Of a stretch of 64,000 nt of DNA, positions 60,712 to 64,000 are shown piece after piece. The position numbers and the translations under genes are program-made. The number at the start of each line of letters is the position of its first letter. Position 1 is the stretch's first letter. The notes beneath the pieces were generated by a model. It saw only the letters and a program-made list of their open reading frames with translations, searched no databases and was not told the origin of the DNA. The stretch is from Acidobacteriota bacterium (lineage in GTDB: Bacteria; Acidobacteriota; Vicinamibacteria; Vicinamibacterales; JAFNAJ01): contig JAHDVP010000004.1 in NCBI GenBank assembly GCA_023384575.1, forward strand, positions 105,696 to 169,695, given 5' to 3'.

Positions 60712-60812
60712 GGTCCCGCTCCTTGTCCGCGTTGGCTCAGGCCGCCCGGTGACACCCGGGCCGGCTCGAGTCGCGCGGTATTGCCGGAAGCGAGAAAAAC
60801 GGCTGTGGTGGG

Positions 60813-63326
60813 TCAGCGCCCGGCGGCGCGGCGCTCTTCGGGTTCGAGGGCGGCGAGCAGGTCGCGGGCGCCGGTCTGCTCAGCGGCCAGCGGCGTGGCG
60901 GTGGCGCGGGCCGCGGCGAGCAGGGCCCGCGCCTCGGTGCGAAGCGGCGCCGTGGCGGTGCCGGCGCTGGCGGACGCGGCGAGATCGAGCAGGCTGGAGG
61001 CGAGCCCCGCCTGCACCGACGCGCGGTCCAGCAGGGCCCGTGGTAGTGGCCCCTGCGCCGCCAGCAGGCGCTCGCGGAGCTCGAGCGCCGTTCGCCAGTG
61101 AGCCACCTGGTCGTCGTATCGCCGCTCGTCGCGCGCCGCGTGGGCCAGGTAGGCGTGCAGGTTCGCCACGCCTTGCATGGCGCGCACGTTCTTCGGATCG
61201 GCGTCGAGCGCCGCCTGGCGGATGTCGAGCGCGCGGCGCCACAACGCGATCGCTTCCGCGGTGTTGCCGCGTTTCCCGGCCGCAAAGGCCAGGTCCGACA
61301 GCGAGAACGTGAGGTTGTAGCGATGGCGGGTATCGGCCGGGTGCCTGGCGACGAGCCGCTCGTCGAGCGCCAGGGCTTCGCGATAGCGGCGTTCTCCGCC
61401 CTCGAGGTCGCCCGAGGCGAGGGCCAGCGCGCCGAGGCGCTTGAGCACGAACGCGTGGTTGGCCAGCACGTCGTCGCCGTCGCCGACGTCGGAAGGCAGC
61501 GCCTCGAAGATCGCGAGGGCGCGTTCGTAGTCGGCCCGCGCCGCCGCGTGGTCCCCGAAGCGGCTGCGGAACCGGCCCAGGTTGACCAGGCTCGCGGCGA
61601 TGCCCGCACGCACGCCCGGGTCGGCCGGGTTGCGGGCGACGAGGCGCTCGGTCAGGCCCCGGTGACGCGCGTCGGCCGCCGCCGCGCCCGCCGCGTGGCC
61701 CTGGTCGGCCAGCGCACCGGCGAGGTCGTCGTAGGCGCCCGACGCGAGCCCGATCGCGTGGGTGTCGTCGCTGCGCCGTTCGAGCGCCGCCGCGGCAAAC
61801 CGTACGGCCTTCTCGAAGCTCGCGATGGCTGCCCGTACGTCGCCGACGTTGTCGCTCACGGCGCTGCCCTGCACATGACCCAGCCGCCGGTAGCCCTCCG
61901 CCACCTCCAGCAGCAGGGCATCGTCGTCGTCCGCATCCGCCGCGAGGCCGTCGAGGAAGGCCACCGCGCGGTCGAGCAGCAGCCGGCGCGGCTCGGTCGC
62001 CCCGGGCAGCCCGCGCAGCGACTCGTGCACTTCGAAGAGCAGCGACCGCGAGAACTGGCGCACCTCTCGGAATCGGTTCTGGGCCTTGTCACGCTCGAGG
62101 GCGGCCACGCGCGCCTGCCACGCGGTGGTCGCGCCGCCGGCGACGATGGACAGCAGCACGGCCGCCGCGGCGGCGACGGCCGTCTTGTGCCTGGCCGCGA
62201 ACTTGCGCGCGCGGTAGCCAAGTGTCGCACGCGCCGCCGAGACGGGGCGGCGGTCGAGCCACGCGGCGAGATCGCTCGACAATTCAGACACCGACACGTA
62301 GCGCTCGCGCGGGTCCTTCCGCAGCGCCTTGAGCACGACCGCGTCGAGGTCGCCCCGCAAGGCGCCCGCCTCGGTCGCGTCGGCCACGGTGCTTGGTGCC
62401 GCTGGATCGGCTTCGCAGATGGTGCGCATCGCGTCGAGCGGCGAGCGTCCCGCCAGGCTGTACGGCGGCCGGCCGGCGAGCAGGCCATAGAGCAGCACGC
62501 CCAGCGAGTACACGTCGCTCGCCGTCGTGACGCGCTCGCCACGCACCTGCTCCGGGCTCGCGTACTCGGGCGTGAAGCTGCCCTGCCCCGTGCGCGTGAG
62601 GCCGGCGCTCGTCCCGCTCTCGTCCGAGACGAGGGTGGCGATACCGAAGTCGAGCAGCTTCGGGCGGCCGTCGGCCGTGATGAGGACGTTGGCGGGCTTG
62701 AGGTCGCGGTGCACCACGAGGTGCTGGTGGGCATGGGCCACGGCGTCGCAGACGGCCATGACGAGGTCGACCCGCGCGCGGGTGCTCAGATCGCGCGCGC
62801 GGCACCAGGCGTCGATGCGCTGCCCGTCGACGAACTCCATCACGAAATACGGCACGCCTTCTTCGGTCGTCCCTCCGTCGAGGAGTCGGGCGATGTTCGG
62901 GTGGTCGAGGCCGGCGAGCACACGACGCTCGAAGCGGAACCGATCCGCGAGGACTGGCTCGGCCCAGGCCGCGGGCAGCAGCTTGATGGCGACGCGCTGC
63001 TCGAAGTCGACACCCTCGCGCCGCGCCTCGAAGACGACGCCCATGCCGCCGCGCCCGACCTCTCGGATCACGCGATACGGGCCGATCCGCCGGCCCTCGG
63101 CCCGGTGGTTCGCCTCGGGCGCGATGGCCTCGACCGCGGCCGTCGCGTCGGCCGGCGCCTCCAGGAAGTCGGGGTCGGCCTCGTACGCGCGGAGCAGGGC
63201 GTCGACCTCCGTCCGGATCGCCTCGTCGTCGCACCTCTCCAGCAGCCATGCGTCACGCTCGGCCGCCGGCCGCTCGCGAGCTTCATCGAAGAGACGCGTG
63301 ACGCGCGTCCAGTCGCCGGACGTCAT
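60813..63326 (-). CDS. membrane serine/threonine protein kinase with TPR sensor
   Basis: 837 residues from the ATG at 63326. An N-terminal acidic helical region (RLFDEARERPAAERDAWLLE) precedes a PknB-type kinase (~82-345): GRGGMGVVF (91-), catalytic Lys115, HRDLKPANV (206-), DFG (226-228) and APE-like EYASPEQV. A TM helix near residue 395 (AVAAAAAVLLSIVAGGATTA) is followed by a long TPR C-terminal half (LGHVQGSAVSDNVGDVRAAI ... YREALALDERLVARHPADTR), presumably outside or scaffold-like. Translationally coupled by ATGA to the ECF sigma gene. Confidence 0.93.
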   Translation of the reverse strand: MTSGDWTRVTRLFDEARERPAAERDAWLLERCDDEAIRTEVDALLRAYEADPDFLEAPADATAAVEAIAPEANHRAEGRRIGPYRVIREVGRGGMGVVFEARREGVDFEQRVAIKLLPAAWAEPVLADRFRFERRVLAGLDHPNIARLLDGGTTEEGVPYFVMEFVDGQRIDAWCRARDLSTRARVDLVMAVCDAVAHAHQHLVVHRDLKPANVLITADGRPKLLDFGIATLVSDESGTSAGLTRTGQGSFTPEYASPEQVRGERVTTASDVYSLGVLLYGLLAGRPPYSLAGRSPLDAMRTICEADPAAPSTVADATEAGALRGDLDAVVLKALRKDPRERYVSVSELSSDLAAWLDRRPVSAARATLGYRARKFAARHKTAVAAAAAVLLSIVAGGATTAWQARVAALERDKAQNRFREVRQFSRSLLFEVHESLRGLPGATEPRRLLLDRAVAFLDGLAADADDDDALLLEVAEGYRRLGHVQGSAVSDNVGDVRAAIASFEKAVRFAAAALERRSDDTHAIGLASGAYDDLAGALADQGHAAGAAAADARHRGLTERLVARNPADPGVRAGIAASLVNLGRFRSRFGDHAAARADYERALAIFEALPSDVGDGDDVLANHAFVLKRLGALALASGDLEGGERRYREALALDERLVARHPADTRHRYNLTFSLSDLAFAAGKRGNTAEAIALWRRALDIRQAALDADPKNVRAMQGVANLHAYLAHAARDERRYDDQVAHWRTALELRERLLAAQGPLPRALLDRASVQAGLASSLLDLAASASAGTATAPLRTEARALLAAARATATPLAAEQTGARDLLAALEPEERRAAGR

Positions 63327-63907
63327 GGCGTGGCGATCTCGCCGTTCATGTGCCGGCGGATCCAGGTCTTGGCGACCAGCCAGTCGCGCTTCACGGTCGA
63401 GGGCGAGATGTCGAGGACGCTCGCAGCCTCCTCGATGGAGAGACCGGCGAAGTGGCGCAGCTCGACGATCCGGCTCTGCTGCGCGTCGAGCTGTTCGAGA
63501 GCGGTGAGCGCCGCATCGAGGTCGAGCAGGTCGACGGGCGGTGGAGGGACGGGCGCGGCGGCGTCCGACAACTCGACGCTGATCGCCCCGGCGCCGCGCT
63601 TGGCGGCGCGGCGGGCGCGGGCGTGATCCACGAGCACCGCCCGGACGATGCGCGCGGCGACGGCGAAGAAGTGCGTGCGGTCGACCCACGGCTTGCCGGG
63701 CGTCTGCTGGGCAAGGCGCAGGTACGCCTCGCTCACGAGGGCCGTGGGCTGCAGGGTGTGGCCGGGACGTTCGCGGCTCAGGTGCTGGGCGGCGATGCGG
63801 CGGAGTTCCGGGTAGACGATTTCCATCAGGCGTGCCAACGCCTGCGGCTGGCCGCTGGCCCATTCATGGAGGAGGCGAGTGATTTCGGGCCCGTCGGCCT
63901 CGGTCAT
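63323..63907 (-). CDS. ECF-type RNA polymerase sigma factor (TIGR02999-like)
   Basis: 194 residues. Region 2 is in LMEIVYPELRRIAAQHLSRE ... LVSEAYLRLA and region 4 in LDAQQSRIVELRHFAGLSIEE with VLDISPSTVKRDWLVAKTW. The RERPGHTLQPTALVSEAYLRL sequence marks the TIGR02999/ECF group common in acidobacteria and planctomycetes. It is followed by a Ser/Thr kinase with a 4-base overlap; no anti-sigma factor is adjacent, so phosphorylation by the kinase may control it. Confidence 0.93.
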   Translation of the reverse strand: MTEADGPEITRLLHEWASGQPQALARLMEIVYPELRRIAAQHLSRERPGHTLQPTALVSEAYLRLAQQTPGKPWVDRTHFFAVAARIVRAVLVDHARARRAAKRGAGAISVELSDAAAPVPPPPVDLLDLDAALTALEQLDAQQSRIVELRHFAGLSIEEAASVLDISPSTVKRDWLVAKTWIRRHMNGEIATP

Positions 63908-64000
63908 CGTCGAGTGCTCGTCTCCATTCTAGAGGGCGGCGACCCGATGCGGAAGGGCTGGCACTCGACGGTGCCCGGAATCGACGGTCTCGAGGCATCC

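Noticed and set aside
1..64000. CRISPR arrays
   Set aside because: No regularly spaced direct repeats of 23-40 bp were seen. The five 43-bp palindromes are single, dispersed copies.
1..64000. Selenoprotein genes with in-frame TGA
   Set aside because: I looked for coding similarity continuing past TGA in the recognised genes because tRNA-Sec is present, and found none I could support.

Overview
The window is GC-rich DNA with dense, mostly co-oriented genes. The gene content and style suggest an uncultured or poorly studied acidobacterium of the Vicinamibacteria type: paired ECF sigma factor and TPR serine/threonine kinase, secreted S9 peptidases, a PEP-CTERM protein, planctomycete/acidobacterium-style prepilins, and short palindromic repeats between genes. 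This placement is an inference from gene content; no rRNA is present.

Left core (1-25.5 kb). An acetate-type symporter end is followed by acetyl-CoA synthetase. Then come moaE-moaD-prfA, a signal-bearing flavodoxin, a PAP2 membrane enzyme, a methyltransferase, class I fumarase, an S9 peptidase and an aldehyde dehydrogenase. Next is an iron/regulation cluster: erpA, then a Fur-ferritin fusion, a PHP phosphoesterase, a degenerate ABC ATPase and a HAD phosphatase, coupled in part by 4-base overlaps. tRNA-Sec, a cold-shock protein with a long leader, a MobA-like nucleotidyltransferase, a DPP-IV peptidase, a BtpA-like protein, pseudouridine kinase and pseudouridine-5'-phosphate glycosidase follow.

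Accessory island (25.9-36.2 kb). A large serine recombinase sits in the 3' end of tRNA-Ala(GGC). The island holds four PIN toxin/antitoxin pairs, one RelE/HigB-XRE pair, decayed genes and three related 'tail' repeats. A 15-bp copy of the tRNA end at 32.33 kb marks an element boundary. Joining the two boundaries in silico gives the recombinase a different, in-frame C-terminus, so integration appears to swap the end of its own protein. The tails lie between small toxin-antitoxin units, suggesting repeated accretion at one attachment site.

Right core (36.3-64 kb). Divergent GH15 and GH127 glycosidases are followed by an amino-acid permease, a TPR protein, a LOV blue-light receptor fused to a PP2C phosphatase, DAHP synthase and an M24 peptidase lipoprotein. 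An acyl-CoA cluster follows (CoA-transferase, divergent cobalamin-dependent mutase large subunit, thiolase), then two sister SDRs, a Uma2 protein and an exported YqgE-like protein. The right edge is a minus-strand unit: ECF sigma factor, membrane Ser/Thr kinase, 1347-residue secreted multidomain protein and PEP-CTERM protein.

Two features recur across the window. Five 43-bp palindromes lie at gene ends or between genes, and four of the ten arms supply the in-frame final codons and stop of a neighbouring gene. Several genes also have a -10 box only 6-7 bases before the start codon, suggesting leaderless mRNAs.
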